Origin: Halogranum rubrum
GTDB taxonomy: Archaea > Halobacteriota > Halobacteria > Halobacteriales > Haloferacaceae
Assembly: GCF_900114455.1 (NCBI RefSeq)
Contig: NZ_FOTC01000002.1
Location: 529,012-593,011 of the forward strand
Length of the DNA: 64,000 nt
Direction: 5' to 3'
Part shown: one piece after another, positions 25,452 to 35,078 of the stretch
How positions within the stretch are numbered: the first letter of the stretch is position 1
How the letters are laid out: the number at the start of each line of letters is the position of its first letter
Notes under the pieces: model-generated
What the model was told of the DNA's origin: nothing
Seen by the model: only the letters and a program-made list of their open reading frames with translations
The model's database searches: none
Translations under genes and position numbers: made by a program

Positions 25452-27170
25452 ATGACTCAGTCGGACATCGACCGCCAGTGGTGGAAGGAGGCAGTCGTCT
25501 ATCAGATCTACCCCCGAAGTTTCAACGACACCGACGGAAGCGGCGTCGGTGACATTCAGGGTATCATCGAACGGGTAGAGTACTTAGACGACCTTGGCGT
25601 CGACGTCGTCTGGCTGAACCCCATCTACGAGTCGCCCGGCGCGGACAACGGGTACGACATCTCGAGTTACCGCTCGATAGACGACCAGTTCGGAACGATG
25701 GCCGACTGGGAGGAACTGTTGGCGAAGCTCCACGAGCGAGATATCAAGCTCATCATGGACCTCGTCGTCAACCACACCTCCGACGAACACATCTGGTTCG
25801 AAGAGTCCCGAAAGTCGACGGACAACGAGTACCGCGACTACTACATCTGGCGCGAAGGCCGACAGGTCGACCGTGAAGGCGGCCCGCACGGGCCGAGTGG
25901 TGAAGCACCGCCGAACAACTGGGAGTCGTTCTTCGGCGGACCGGCGTGGAGTTACGACGAGCAGACCGGCGAGTGGTATCTCCACATCTTCGATAGCAAA
26001 CAACCCGACCTGAACTGGGAGAACACCGAAGTCCGCGAGGAGATTTACGACATGATGGAGTGGTGGCTGGAGAAGGGAATCGACGGCTTCCGGATGGACG
26101 TCATCAACCTCCTCTCGAAACCCGACGGCCTCCCGGATAGCGAGGATGAAGACGCACTCGTCGTCGGTGCCGACCACTTCATGAACGGGCCGCGTATCCA
26201 CGACTACCTCTCGGAGATGCACGAGGAGGTCATCGAACCGTACGACGCGATGACCGTCGGCGAGATGGCGAACGTGGACGCCGAACAGGCGCGAGCGTAC
26301 TCCGCCGACGGGATGTCGATGGCGTTCACCTTCGACCACCTTCGACTCGACTTCGGGCCGAACGGTCGGTGGAGCCACGGGACGTTCGAACTCCCGGAAC
26401 TGAAGCGAGCGATGAGCTACTGGCAGGAGGGACTCGGTGACGAGGGCTGGAACGCCGTCTTCCTCGGTAACCACGACGAGCCACGCATCCTCTCGCGGTT
26501 CGGCAACGACGGTGTCTACCGCGCCGAATCCGCGAAACTGCTGGCGACGCTCCTCACGACACTTCAGGGGACGCCCTACATCTTCCAAGGCGACGAACTG
26601 GGGATGACGAACTATCCCTTCGAGAGCCTCGACGAGGTACGCGACGTCGACACGCTCAAGAACGTCCGTATCGCCCGCGAGGAAGGACGCTTCGCCGACG
26701 AGACGGAGATGCTGGACGTCGTTCGTCGCCGAAGCCGTGACAACGCGCGGACGCCGATGCAGTGGTCCGACGAGGAGTACGCCGGGTTCACCGACGGCGA
26801 GCCGTGGATTCCGGTCAACCCGAACTACGAGAAGGTCAACGTCGAGGCCGAACGAGAGAACCGTGATTCCGTGTGGAACTACTACCGACGACTCGTCGAC
26901 TTGCATCACGAGTCGGACCTGCTCGTCTACGGCGACTACGACCTCTATCTGCCCGAGCACGGGGAGCTGTGGGTGTACACACGCACTCTCGGCGACGAAC
27001 AGGCGCTCGTCGCGCTCAACGTCTCGGACACGTCGACGACGTTCGAACCGCCGGACGTCGTCGCCGGGTCGGACGCCGAACTGCTCGCCGCGAACTACAC
27101 CGTCGACGCGGACGCCGTCGAGACGACCGACCTCCAGCCGTGGGAGGCGCGGGTGTACAAGCTGAACTGA
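25452..27170 (+). CDS. GH13 alpha-glucosidase, copy 2
   Basis: A 572-residue paralogue of the preceding enzyme, with the same opening (SDIDRQWWKEAVVYQIYPR) and all catalytic regions: DLVVNHTSDEH, GFRMDVINLL, TVGEMANV and GNHDEPR. Differences from copy 1 include MANV against VVGD after the acid/base Glu and NHDEP against NHDQP, which border the +1 subsite, so substrate preference probably differs. The ATG at 25452 matches the paralogue start. There is no signal peptide. The duplication is old, as judged from scattered replacements. Confidence 0.93.
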   Translation: MTQSDIDRQWWKEAVVYQIYPRSFNDTDGSGVGDIQGIIERVEYLDDLGVDVVWLNPIYESPGADNGYDISSYRSIDDQFGTMADWEELLAKLHERDIKLIMDLVVNHTSDEHIWFEESRKSTDNEYRDYYIWREGRQVDREGGPHGPSGEAPPNNWESFFGGPAWSYDEQTGEWYLHIFDSKQPDLNWENTEVREEIYDMMEWWLEKGIDGFRMDVINLLSKPDGLPDSEDEDALVVGADHFMNGPRIHDYLSEMHEEVIEPYDAMTVGEMANVDAEQARAYSADGMSMAFTFDHLRLDFGPNGRWSHGTFELPELKRAMSYWQEGLGDEGWNAVFLGNHDEPRILSRFGNDGVYRAESAKLLATLLTTLQGTPYIFQGDELGMTNYPFESLDEVRDVDTLKNVRIAREEGRFADETEMLDVVRRRSRDNARTPMQWSDEEYAGFTDGEPWIPVNPNYEKVNVEAERENRDSVWNYYRRLVDLHHESDLLVYGDYDLYLPEHGELWVYTRTLGDEQALVALNVSDTSTTFEPPDVVAGSDAELLAANYTVDADAVETTDLQPWEARVYKLN

Positions 27171-27563
27171 CGACCCACACGCTGTTCTGCGGTGGCGCGC
27201 GCTGGCAGTCGCTCCGTCGGCTGCCAGTCGCGTGCGAGGTCCTCGTGAGCTTGCGAACGAGGGGCAGGGCGATTCCAGAGGAATCGCTTGAAGCCGGACA
27301 GCAGTTCTGTCCGGCGACAGAAAGAGCTCTGCTCTTTCGAGGGAGGACTGAGTGACCGAGCGAGCGGAGTGAGCGAGTGAACGAAGGAGTCGGCTGGGGA
27401 GGATGTGGACGGTGCGGTCTCTCGTCGTGTTTCGGGTGTCGTGAATCGCCGAATCGACTGTGTTCTAAACACCTGCAGTGCTACGAACGGCCTCGGAAAC
27501 ACTTCGATACCGCACGCGCACAGAGTCGGAACCTGCAAGCACCCCCACTCCAAACCCCTGGCA
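27171..27563. other. 393-bp gap with a cluster of small hairpins
   Basis: No gene is supported, although a frame open from 27405 joins the phosphatase without a convincing start before 27564. The first 170 bp hold four hairpins (27241-27338) followed by a GAGCGAGCGGAGTGAGCGAG repeat-like stretch, a sequence style often seen between haloarchaeal genes. Confidence 0.6.
27241..27338. repeat. Array of four short hairpins
   Basis: Stems in order: CCTCGT/ACGAGG (27241-27262); GCGATTCC-AGA-GGAATCGC (27269-27287); CCGGACAG-CAGTT-CTGTCCGG (27294-27314); GAAAGAGC-TCT-GCTCTTTC (27320-27338). The last three are perfect eight-base-pair stems with 3-5 nt loops, separated by 5-6 nt. They lie downstream of the alpha-glucosidase stop and may act in transcript ending or processing. 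Confidence 0.7.
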
Positions 27564-29315
27564 ATGTCCGATGGAGGCATGCACTTGCGAGACGAGCCAA
27601 ATCGCGGCGCGGACGGTCACGCCGAACTCCTCTCGGAACTCGACTCGCACGATATCGCCGTCGCAACCGACCCCGTCACGTCTCCGGACACCGAAGTCTT
27701 CGACGTCGACGAGACTGCCGACACAGACGAGACGTTCCCCCAATCCGTCGCCAGCGGCGGCCCGACACCTGAGGGCGTCATCGTCTGGACGCGAATCGCT
27801 CCCGACGTCTTCGACGGCGAGGAACCACTGGGCGTGCAAGTCGCCCACGACGAGGAACTGACCGACGTCGTCTACGAAGGAGTCGTCACCGACGCCGACC
27901 GGATTCGTGCTCACGACTACACGGTCAAAGTCGACCTCGACGGCCACCTGGACGCCGACGGGACCTACTACTACCGGTTCGTCTACCGTGGTGTCTCCTC
28001 GCGTATCGGCCGCTGTCGAACGCTCCCCGCGGCCGACGCCTCGCCGGAGTCGATTCGCTTCGCGGTGCTCGCGTGTCAGAACTACCTCAACGGCTACTAC
28101 CCCGCGTTCCACTACGTCGCCGAGACAGACGTCGACTTCCTCGTCCACGTCGGCGACTTCGTCTACGAGTCCGATGACGGGGCATTCAAAGGTCTCGGGT
28201 CGTACGACTACGCCGACCGCGAGAAATCGTTCCCGAGCGGCCACGAGCGGGTCTGGGGTCTCGGCGACTACCGCTATCTCTACCGACTCTATCGAAGCGA
28301 CCGCTTCATGCAGGAGGCGTTGGAGTCGCACACGCTCATCGCGGGATGGGACGACCACGAGATGGTCAACGACGTCTACTGGGACCGCGTGACCGACGCA
28401 CCCGCCGGCGACCATCCGCGCGGCGACGACCCGGAGTTCATGACCGAACTCGTCGCCGACGCGATGCACGCGTGGTGGGAGTTCATGCCGGCCCGCGTCG
28501 AGTACGACCCGAACGGCGAGTCGTTGCAGGAGCGGTTCCGCCTCTGGCGCACCTTCCAGTTCGGTGACCTCGTCGACCTCGTGTTGACCGACGAGCGACT
28601 CTTCCGCGACCCGCCACGAGAGGCTATCCCCACCGTCGACAACGTCGGCCCGCACCGTGAACCACCGGGACGGACGATGCTCGGCGACGAACAGCGCGAG
28701 TGGCTGGTCGAGACGCTCACCGAGTCGGAGGGGAAGTGGACGGTGTGGGCCGACGAAGTGCTGACCGTCCCGTTCCGCCTCGGGTCGGGACCGCTCTCGC
28801 TCTACCCGGTACAGGGCGGATGGGACGGCTACACCCGAGAGCGACAGCGTATCACCGAAGCCGTCGCGGCGGCGAACGTCGACAACTTCGTGACGCTCAC
28901 CGGCGACATGCACAGCTACGTCGCCGCCTACCAGCAGGATTCGTATCCCGGCCGCGTGACCGGCGGCGAGGGTGTCGCGCAGGGCGACCGTATCGGCGTC
29001 GAGTTCATGACGCCCGCCATCACGTCGCTGAACGCCGCCGAGGCACTCCACCTGACGCGCGGGTGGCGCAAGAAGCTCACCGAACCGCTGCTCTCGTGGC
29101 TGATTCCGCTGATGAACCCCCACATCGAGTTCTTCGACGGTCACAACTGGGGCTACTCGGTCGTGGAGTTCACCCGCGAGAACTGCACCTACGTCGGCTA
29201 CGCCGTCGACAAGACGGAGAACAGCCCGGACGCCGACCGGTCTGTCGTGGCCGCGTATCGGGTCCCGTCGGGTATCGTCCACCTCGAAGACGTGACAGAC
29301 GAGTACGACGGCTGA
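27564..29315 (+). CDS. PhoD-type alkaline phosphatase/phosphodiesterase family protein
   Basis: A 583-residue metallophosphoesterase of the PhoD family. An N-terminal Fn3-like PhoD_N domain (about 60-150, FPQSVASGGPTPEGVIVWTRI) is followed by the catalytic domain with HVGDFVYE, GWDDHEMVND and LTGDMHSYV, which supply metal ligands. PhoD proteins normally have a Tat signal; none is present here, from either ATG 27564 or the longer frame, so the enzyme may be cytoplasmic or use an unrecognised route. The ATG at 27564 is chosen because upstream codons are low-complexity and overlap the hairpin gap. Confidence 0.88.
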   Translation: MSDGGMHLRDEPNRGADGHAELLSELDSHDIAVATDPVTSPDTEVFDVDETADTDETFPQSVASGGPTPEGVIVWTRIAPDVFDGEEPLGVQVAHDEELTDVVYEGVVTDADRIRAHDYTVKVDLDGHLDADGTYYYRFVYRGVSSRIGRCRTLPAADASPESIRFAVLACQNYLNGYYPAFHYVAETDVDFLVHVGDFVYESDDGAFKGLGSYDYADREKSFPSGHERVWGLGDYRYLYRLYRSDRFMQEALESHTLIAGWDDHEMVNDVYWDRVTDAPAGDHPRGDDPEFMTELVADAMHAWWEFMPARVEYDPNGESLQERFRLWRTFQFGDLVDLVLTDERLFRDPPREAIPTVDNVGPHREPPGRTMLGDEQREWLVETLTESEGKWTVWADEVLTVPFRLGSGPLSLYPVQGGWDGYTRERQRITEAVAAANVDNFVTLTGDMHSYVAAYQQDSYPGRVTGGEGVAQGDRIGVEFMTPAITSLNAAEALHLTRGWRKKLTEPLLSWLIPLMNPHIEFFDGHNWGYSVVEFTRENCTYVGYAVDKTENSPDADRSVVAAYRVPSGIVHLEDVTDEYDG

Positions 29316-29322
29316 GTACTAT

Positions 29323-30000
29323 TTACTGACGCTGACCGTCGGCCCACCGTCTCCCGACGTACCCCAGACCGAAGAGCGCGGCGAGACCGACGACGGCCAC
29401 GAGCGGTCTACTGCTGACGAACTCCACGGCGGTCGCGAAGAAGGATTGTTGCCGCCCATAGTAGACGATGGCTCCGGTCGCCGCGTAGAACGCGGCTGTC
29501 CCGATGGCCGTGTACGCGACGAACCGCTGTGGGTCCATGTTGGCCAGCCCAGCAGGGATGGAGATGACCGACCGGAGGACAGGCAAGAATCGTCCCCAGC
29601 ACACGGACGACTGTCCCCGCTCGCGGAACCACCGCTGTCCGCGCTCGATTCTTCCCTCCGAGACGGTGATTCGCGCTCGAATCCAACTCGCTCGGCCGAC
29701 GCGGGTGTCGGCGAACACGTAGAAGGGGACGAACGCGCCGACGGTTCCACCGACCGTCGCCGCCGTCACGAAGACGAGAAACGAAAGCGGGTCGGTGACG
29801 AGGAGAGCGGCGGCCGCCGGGACGACGACTTCACTCGGGAGGAACGGAAAGAGCATCGACGTCTCCAGAAACGTGAACAGACAGAGGACGAACGGCCCGT
29901 ACAGACGCAAGAGACGAACCGCTGTCGACGTCAAGTCCTCGAGTACCAACACCGCCGCTACTACATCTACCACGGGTATCGCGGAGACCACGGAGACCAT
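29323..30000 (-). CDS. DedA/VTT-family membrane protein
   Basis: A 225-residue membrane protein of the DedA (SNARE-associated/VTT) family, implicated in lipid flipping and membrane homeostasis. Visible marks are the re-entrant segment ETSMLFPFLPSEVVVPAAAAL, GGTVGAFVPFYVF, and the hallmark GRFLPVLRSVISIPAGLANM. There are about five hydrophobic segments. It is convergent with the phosphatase gene, with only 7 bp between the stops, and divergent from hisF. Confidence 0.9.
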   Translation of the reverse strand: MVSVVSAIPVVDVVAAVLVLEDLTSTAVRLLRLYGPFVLCLFTFLETSMLFPFLPSEVVVPAAAALLVTDPLSFLVFVTAATVGGTVGAFVPFYVFADTRVGRASWIRARITVSEGRIERGQRWFRERGQSSVCWGRFLPVLRSVISIPAGLANMDPQRFVAYTAIGTAAFYAATGAIVYYGRQQSFFATAVEFVSSRPLVAVVGLAALFGLGYVGRRWADGQRQ

Positions 30001-30107
30001 ACGAGTCGTTCAGGAGGGCGACATAACACACCTCGGGCCGGCGCCGACGTACACCTGCCGTAGTCGAAACCGTGAAACCCGACACTCGCAAACTCTCACT
30101 CACTCAA

Positions 30108-30920
30108 ATGCTGACGAAGCGCATCATCCCCTGTATCGACGTCGACTTAGACGAGGATGGCAACCCCGCCGTCTACACCGGTGTCAACTTCGAGGACCTC
30201 AAGTACACCGGCGACCCCGTCGAGATGGCCAAACAGTACAACGAGGCCGGGGCCGACGAGTTCGTCTTCCTCGACATCACCGCCTCCGCCGACGGCCGCG
30301 AGACGATGCTCGACACCGTCTCCCGCGTCGCCGACGAGGTATTTATCCCCCTCACCGTCGGCGGCGGCATCCGCACGAAAGACGACATCAAAGAGACGCT
30401 CCGCGCCGGCGCAGACAAAGTCTCTATCAACACTGCCGCACTCCAGCGACCCGAACTGGTCGAAGAGGGCGCGAAGGCGTTCGGCAATCAGTGTATCGTC
30501 ATCTCCGTCGACGCGCGCCGCCGCTACGACGAAGAGGGCGAGTTCTACGCCGACGTCGACGGCGAGTCCTGCTGGTTCGAGTGTACCATCAAAGGTGGCC
30601 GCGAAGGAACCGGCATCGACGTCGTCGAGTGGGCACGCGAGGCCGAATCCCGCGGTGCGGGTGAACTGTTCGTCAACTCCATCGACGCCGACGGAACCAA
30701 GGATGGCTACGACATCCCGCTCACCAAGGCTGTCTGCGACAACGTCTCGACTCCGGTCATCGCCTCGTCGGGATGCGGTGGCCCCGAAGACATGTACGAG
30801 GTGTTCACCGAGGCCGGTGCCGACGCCGGACTCGCCGCCTCCATCTTCCACTTCGACGAGTACTCGATTCAGGACGTCAAGTCCTACCTCGACGAGCGCG
30901 ACGTGCCGGTTCGGCTGTAA
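30108..30920 (+). CDS. hisF: Imidazole glycerol phosphate synthase subunit HisF
   Basis: A 270-residue (beta/alpha)8 cyclase that uses ammonia from HisH to make IGP and AICAR in histidine synthesis. The catalytic aspartates are Asp11 (PCIDVD) and Asp135 (SVDARR); phosphate-binding loops are VGGGIR (84-89) and SSGCGG. The ATG at 30108 gives the canonical [11 protein letters not shown] start. Other his genes are not in the window. Confidence 0.96.
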   Translation: MLTKRIIPCIDVDLDEDGNPAVYTGVNFEDLKYTGDPVEMAKQYNEAGADEFVFLDITASADGRETMLDTVSRVADEVFIPLTVGGGIRTKDDIKETLRAGADKVSINTAALQRPELVEEGAKAFGNQCIVISVDARRRYDEEGEFYADVDGESCWFECTIKGGREGTGIDVVEWAREAESRGAGELFVNSIDADGTKDGYDIPLTKAVCDNVSTPVIASSGCGGPEDMYEVFTEAGADAGLAASIFHFDEYSIQDVKSYLDERDVPVRL

Positions 30921-31001
30921 CTTCGTCACTCGACTCGAAACAGGGACACGCACTTTCACTCCCTACACAACGGCTATTGCCGATTTCGACGTTCTCCAGT
31001 C

Positions 31002-31397
31002 ATGGAAGCGAGGGCCGCAGACTTCGTCCACTACACCGTCACCGACTTCGAACGCGCCGTCTCGTTCTACCGCGACACTATCGGGCTGACCCTCGAAAGC
31101 GAAGACGCCGAGATGGGGTGGGCGGAGTTCGCGCTCCCGACGACGACGCTCACGCTCGGTCGAGCGAACCCACAAGTCCCGGTTACGCCGGGTGGTGGCG
31201 GTGTCAGTATCGCGCTCTCCGTCGACGACGTGGAGGCGGCAGTCGAGGAGTTCCGTGAGGCGGGAATGACCGTCCTGATGGACGCAATCGAGACCGGCGT
31301 CTGCGACATGGCGATGGTCGGTGACCCCGACGACAACCCGATACTGCTCCACCGCCGTCACGACGGCACGTGCGGTCGGACGAACCCGTTCCCGTAA
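31002..31397 (+). CDS. VOC-family (glyoxalase/bleomycin-resistance fold) protein
   Basis: A 131-residue protein with the paired beta-alpha-beta-beta-beta units of the vicinal oxygen chelate fold: DFVHYTVTDFERAVSFYRDTIGL at the start and GDPDDNPILLH at the end. The usual metal-ligand His at the first strand is present (VHY), and a C-terminal His/Glu-type ligand is possible at ILLH. Function within the fold (lyase, isomerase, resistance protein) cannot be predicted. Confidence 0.85.
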   Translation: MEARAADFVHYTVTDFERAVSFYRDTIGLTLESEDAEMGWAEFALPTTTLTLGRANPQVPVTPGGGGVSIALSVDDVEAAVEEFREAGMTVLMDAIETGVCDMAMVGDPDDNPILLHRRHDGTCGRTNPFP

Positions 31398-31455
31398 TCG
31401 GTACGTCGGTACCGCCGCCTTCCGTGCGGGTTCGAGGACTGGTTTTCACCCTCTC

Positions 31456-32475
31456 TCAGTGCGTGTAAATCTCGTACAGCGCGGCGACGCCGCCGATGCC
31501 GAGGACGTACCAGTAACTCGCCACACGGTAGACGAGCGCCACCGCCGCCGCAGTCGCCGTGTTGACGGGCGTCAAGACGACGAGCAGACCGACGATTGCG
31601 GCTTCGACCCCGCCGAGTCCACCGGGTGTCGGTGCGACGCCAGCGAGCGTGCTGGCCGGGACGATAAAGAGGACGAGCAGTGGGTCGATGCTCACCCCGA
31701 GCGTCTGCCCGGCGAGAAAGAGCGGTGCGGCGAAGAACAGCCAGCCGAGATACGAGTAGACGAGGGTCACGACGAGCGCTTTGGGACGGGCGGCGATTCG
31801 GTCGACCCGGTCGTAGAACTCGTCGACGCGGTTGCTGAGCGAATCGACGTCGACGTACTTCGTCCGAGAGGCGACCGGCCGGGCGAGACCGACGACGAGT
31901 CGCTCGACGACGCCTCGATGTCGCCAGCCGAGATACACCAGTACGGGAATCCCGAACGCGAGGAGGGCGAGGCCACCGACGAGTGGTTCCGCCCGCGGCG
32001 GGACCGACCCGCGGACGAACAGTACCGTGAACCCGAATCCGGCGAACGTGAAGAACGGCAGCATGTTGAGCAGGTCCGCGATGACGACGCCCGCGAGGCT
32101 CTCTTGGTAGGAGACGCGGCCGTCAGTCGAGAGGATGTAGGCGATGAACGGGCCGCCGCCGGCCTTGCCGAACGGCGTCACGTAGTCGGCGAACGTCCCC
32201 GCGAAGTACGTCGAGACGAGCGAGGGGAGCGGGATATCGACGTCGACGACGGCGAGGATGACGTCCCACGACTTCGCCCAGATGACGAGACAGAACGTCG
32301 ACGAGAGACAGGCGACGACGAGCCAACGGAGGTCCGCATCGCGGAGCGTCGAGAGAATTTCGCCCCACCCGACGACCGTGCCGAAGAAGTACAACAGGAC
32401 TCCCGCAGCGGCGAAACTTGCGAGTACTTTGAGTGCAGTTCCCCGGTCGACAGTCGCACCGGCAACATCAGACAT
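31456..32475 (-). CDS. Flippase-like membrane protein (LPG synthase TM/UPF0104 family)
   Basis: A 339-residue membrane protein with about eight helices and family marks WLVVACLSSTFCLVIWAKSW, YVTPFGKAGGGPFIAYIL, and a C-terminal GVAPTPGGLGGVEAAIVGLL. The family is related to the membrane half of lysylphosphatidylglycerol synthase and to glycolipid transport proteins; here the catalytic C-terminal domain is absent, as in archaeal members. It is convergent with the VOC gene. Confidence 0.85.
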   Translation of the reverse strand: MSDVAGATVDRGTALKVLASFAAAGVLLYFFGTVVGWGEILSTLRDADLRWLVVACLSSTFCLVIWAKSWDVILAVVDVDIPLPSLVSTYFAGTFADYVTPFGKAGGGPFIAYILSTDGRVSYQESLAGVVIADLLNMLPFFTFAGFGFTVLFVRGSVPPRAEPLVGGLALLAFGIPVLVYLGWRHRGVVERLVVGLARPVASRTKYVDVDSLSNRVDEFYDRVDRIAARPKALVVTLVYSYLGWLFFAAPLFLAGQTLGVSIDPLLVLFIVPASTLAGVAPTPGGLGGVEAAIVGLLVVLTPVNTATAAAVALVYRVASYWYVLGIGGVAALYEIYTH

Positions 32476-32598
32476 CGTGAGAGAGTTCCTCGTTCACAGT
32501 CGCTCATCGTGAGAACGTCGATGAGGTCCCGTTTCTAGAAGAGACCACCAGCGGGAGGTGGTTGTGTCTATCGGCCGGTTGCACGGTGGCGTCGACGA

Positions 32599-32880
32599 TT
32601 ACGCCGCGGTGAACGCGTCGCGGAAGGAGTCGGTCATCGCCTGGATGCTGCGTGCACCCTCGGCGACGGCGTCCAGGGGGTCGACGCCTGCTTCGGTCTT
32701 GACAGAGAGAATCGGGTCTGTCTGTCCACCGGACTGTTCGGGGTTCACGTCGTACGTTGCGGCGGCGACACCCTCCGTCTCCAAGAGCGCGCCTTTCAGC
32801 ACGTTCATGAAGGTGTGGTCTTCGCCGGCGATCTCGATGCGGAGTTCCTCGTCGGTCTTTTCGATGACCCGCAGTTCCAT
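32599..32880 (-). CDS. rpo11: DNA-directed RNA polymerase subunit Rpo11 (L)
   Basis: A 93-residue homologue of eukaryotic Rpb11 that pairs with Rpo3 in the assembly platform of RNA polymerase. Diagnostic segment: [21 protein letters not shown], followed by [12 protein letters not shown] and a C-terminal helix ([20 protein letters not shown]). The ATG at 32880 gives the family-typical MELRVIEK start. Length is standard. Confidence 0.95.
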   Translation of the reverse strand: MELRVIEKTDEELRIEIAGEDHTFMNVLKGALLETEGVAAATYDVNPEQSGGQTDPILSVKTEAGVDPLDAVAEGARSIQAMTDSFRDAFTAA

Positions 32881-32944
32881 GTGTGTGAGTTCTCTCGTCG
32901 CGCGTTTCAACGTTTCGTCTCGACGATTTCGGTTACTCTCTCTC

Positions 32945-33229
32945 TCACTCGATTTTGAACACGGCCTCTTCGATTCCTTCGTTTCGACACTCCGGACAGC
33001 GCGAAGGGTAGTTGACGGGGTCGTCGAACGCACTGAAGCCACAGTTGCGACACTCCGGCGGGGCGACCAAGAACTCCTCGTCGGTCCCGTCGAGCGACTG
33101 GGCGACGTGCTGGAGGTGGTCGTACACCGACGACCGGGGAACCCCGACCGTCTGCGAGAGAGCGCTCGCCGTCGCCGGTTGCTCGCGGAGTGTTTCGGCG
33201 ATTCGTTGTCGCGTCGTCGTCGCGTCCAT
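32945..33229 (-). CDS. HTH plus zinc-ribbon putative transcriptional regulator
   Basis: A 94-residue protein with an N-terminal winged-helix/HTH (about 5-45, [20 protein letters not shown] then [13 protein letters not shown]) and a C-terminal zinc ribbon with Cys pairs CRNC and CPEC about 15 residues apart. This fusion is common among small archaeal regulators. No target can be inferred; it lies upstream of rpo11 on the same strand with a 64-bp gap. Confidence 0.85.
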   Translation of the reverse strand: MDATTTRQRIAETLREQPATASALSQTVGVPRSSVYDHLQHVAQSLDGTDEEFLVAPPECRNCGFSAFDDPVNYPSRCPECRNEGIEEAVFKIE

Positions 33230-33332
33230 CGCGGGGACCTACTAGTCGGAGAGACAAACCGTTTCCTGTTGATTGGCTGTGGTATCCGCCGCAGGGGAAA
33301 GAACCATACCACCGGAACGAAAGTGAACAGAT

Positions 33333-34304
33333 ATGAAAGCCGTAGTGCTGGCAGGCGGTTACGCGACCCGGTTGTGGCCTATCACCAAGCACCGTCCGAA
33401 GATGCTTCTCCCGGTCGGTGAGGACACAGTCATCGACATCATCTTCGAAGATCTAGAAGAAGACGAACGCATCGACGAAGTGTTCGTCAGTACGAACGAA
33501 GCCTTCGCGACGGAGTTCGAGGAGTATCTCGCCGACAGCGAGTACGAGAAACCGACGCTCTCGGTCGAAGAGACGCGCGAGGAAGACGAGAAGTTCGGCG
33601 TCGTCGGCGCTATCGAGGAACTCATCGAGCGCGAAGGGGTCGACGACGACCTCGTCGTCGTCGCCGGTGACAACCTGCTGAGCTTCGAGATGTCGGAGTT
33701 CATCGACTACTTCGAGTCCAAGGGAACGCCCGCTATCGCCGCGTACGACGTTGGCTCCTACGACAAGGCCAAATCCTACGGACTGGTCGAACTCGACGGC
33801 GAGAAGGTCGTCGACTTCCAAGAGAAGCCCGAAGACCCGAAGAGTACGCTCGTCTCTATCGCGTGCTACGCGTTCCGCCAAGAGGACCTCCCGAAGTTCG
33901 ACGAGTATCTCACGAGCGGCAACAACCCCGACGAACCGGGTTGGTTCATCCAGTGGCTCCAGTCCCAAGAGGACGTCCACGCCTTCACCTTCGACGGCGC
34001 GTGGTTCGACATCGGGACGCCGGACAGCTATCTCGACGCCGTCGCGTGGAAACTCGACGACGAGAACTACATCAACGAGTCGGCCACCATCGAGAACTCC
34101 GAACTCGGTACCAACGTCCACGTGATGGCCGGAGCGACGGTCACTGACTCTTCGCTCGACGACACCATCGTCTTCCCGAACACGACCATCGTCGACTCCG
34201 ACATCAAACGCTCCATCATCGACGAAGGGACCCGAATCGAGGGGTTGGAGTTCTCGGGTGCGCTCATCGGCGCGCACACGAAGATTACCGACGAGATGGT
34301 CTAA
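33333..34304 (+). CDS. Sugar-1-phosphate nucleotidyltransferase
   Basis: A 323-residue enzyme that activates a sugar phosphate to an NDP-sugar. The N-terminal Rossmann-like domain begins [21 protein letters not shown] (nucleotide-binding G-x-x-T-R and the substrate Lys), with VVAGDNL as the metal-binding Asp segment. After about residue 245 a short left-handed beta-helix follows ([20 protein letters not shown]). Resemblance is to glucose-1-phosphate thymidylyl/uridylyltransferases and GlmU-like archaeal enzymes; the sugar is uncertain. Confidence 0.88.
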   Translation: MKAVVLAGGYATRLWPITKHRPKMLLPVGEDTVIDIIFEDLEEDERIDEVFVSTNEAFATEFEEYLADSEYEKPTLSVEETREEDEKFGVVGAIEELIEREGVDDDLVVVAGDNLLSFEMSEFIDYFESKGTPAIAAYDVGSYDKAKSYGLVELDGEKVVDFQEKPEDPKSTLVSIACYAFRQEDLPKFDEYLTSGNNPDEPGWFIQWLQSQEDVHAFTFDGAWFDIGTPDSYLDAVAWKLDDENYINESATIENSELGTNVHVMAGATVTDSSLDDTIVFPNTTIVDSDIKRSIIDEGTRIEGLEFSGALIGAHTKITDEMV

Positions 34305-34367
34305 ACGCCCCGTCGACTTTCCGCTTCGATTTCTACGAGAATCGAGAATCGAGAATCAGCGACGCAG

Positions 34368-35078
34368 TTACTCTAATCGCGCGTCCGTAATCCGAATCCG
34401 GCCTCTCGTCCCTTCCCACTCAGTGTCGTACTCCAACTCGATTCGCTTCTCCATGTGCGGGCCGTCGACGACGAACGTCTCGAACTCGCCACCTTCTCCG
34501 AGGATGTGGACGCCGTACTGCTCGTTCAGTTCCTCCAGTTCTTCGAGCGCCGCCTCGTCCAGCGTGCGGCCGAGCCACGACTCGTCCAGACCACCGGCGG
34601 CGACTTGGATAATCTTGATTTCGAACCCGGCGTCGAGCATCGCGTCGGCGAGCTCGCGGGGGTCCTCCTGCCAGAGCGGCGCGAAGAGGTCGATGCCGAG
34701 GCGGTCACACATCCCCTGAATCCGATGGGTCTGGAACTCGCTCTCGACGGCCCCGGCGGTGACGCCGACGAGGTCTATCTCCCCTTGCAACTCGGTCAGC
34801 GCGGCCTCCAGCGGTTCGAGTTCGGCGTCGCCCTGCGCGCCGGAATCCTCCGCCGACTCCGCCTCCAAGTCGCCGGGTTCGACTTCGACGAGTTCGATAC
34901 CGACGCTCTCGGCGACGAGACGCGCGAGGCGCGTCTCGGGGACGTGATACATGTAGGAGTCGCCGTCGGGATGGACGGTCAGCAAGCGAGAGACGTTCAG
35001 TCCTTCTTCGAGTGCCCGATACAGCGCCCACGAGGAGTCTTTGCCACCGGAGAAGAGACTCACCCAGTCGTCGGTCAT
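34368..35078 (-). CDS. dph6: Diphthine--ammonia ligase
   Basis: A 236-residue ATP-pyrophosphatase-fold protein (MJ0570/Dph6 family) that amidates diphthine on elongation factor aEF2. PP-loop SLFSGGKDSSWALYRALEEG at residues 7-26; family segments TVHPDGDSYMYHVPE, HRIQGMCDRLGIDLFAPLWQ and NEQYGVHILGEGGEFETFV. It is the archaeal single-domain form without the RidA-like extensions of the yeast protein. Confidence 0.92.
   Translation of the reverse strand: MTDDWVSLFSGGKDSSWALYRALEEGLNVSRLLTVHPDGDSYMYHVPETRLARLVAESVGIELVEVEPGDLEAESAEDSGAQGDAELEPLEAALTELQGEIDLVGVTAGAVESEFQTHRIQGMCDRLGIDLFAPLWQEDPRELADAMLDAGFEIKIIQVAAGGLDESWLGRTLDEAALEELEELNEQYGVHILGEGGEFETFVVDGPHMEKRIELEYDTEWEGTRGRIRITDARLE

Noticed and set aside
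25584-26960. A 458-codon minus-strand frame opposite the second alpha-glucosidase
   Set aside because: Its Val/Asp/Glu/Arg-rich sequence is the reverse image of GH13 codons; no family is recognisable.
27465-29282. A 605-codon minus-strand frame opposite the PhoD-type gene
   Set aside because: It mirrors a gene with clear metallophosphoesterase motifs and shows no domain of its own.
31321-32538. A 405-codon plus-strand frame opposite the flippase-like gene
   Set aside because: Same mirror artefact; the opposite strand has a coherent membrane protein.
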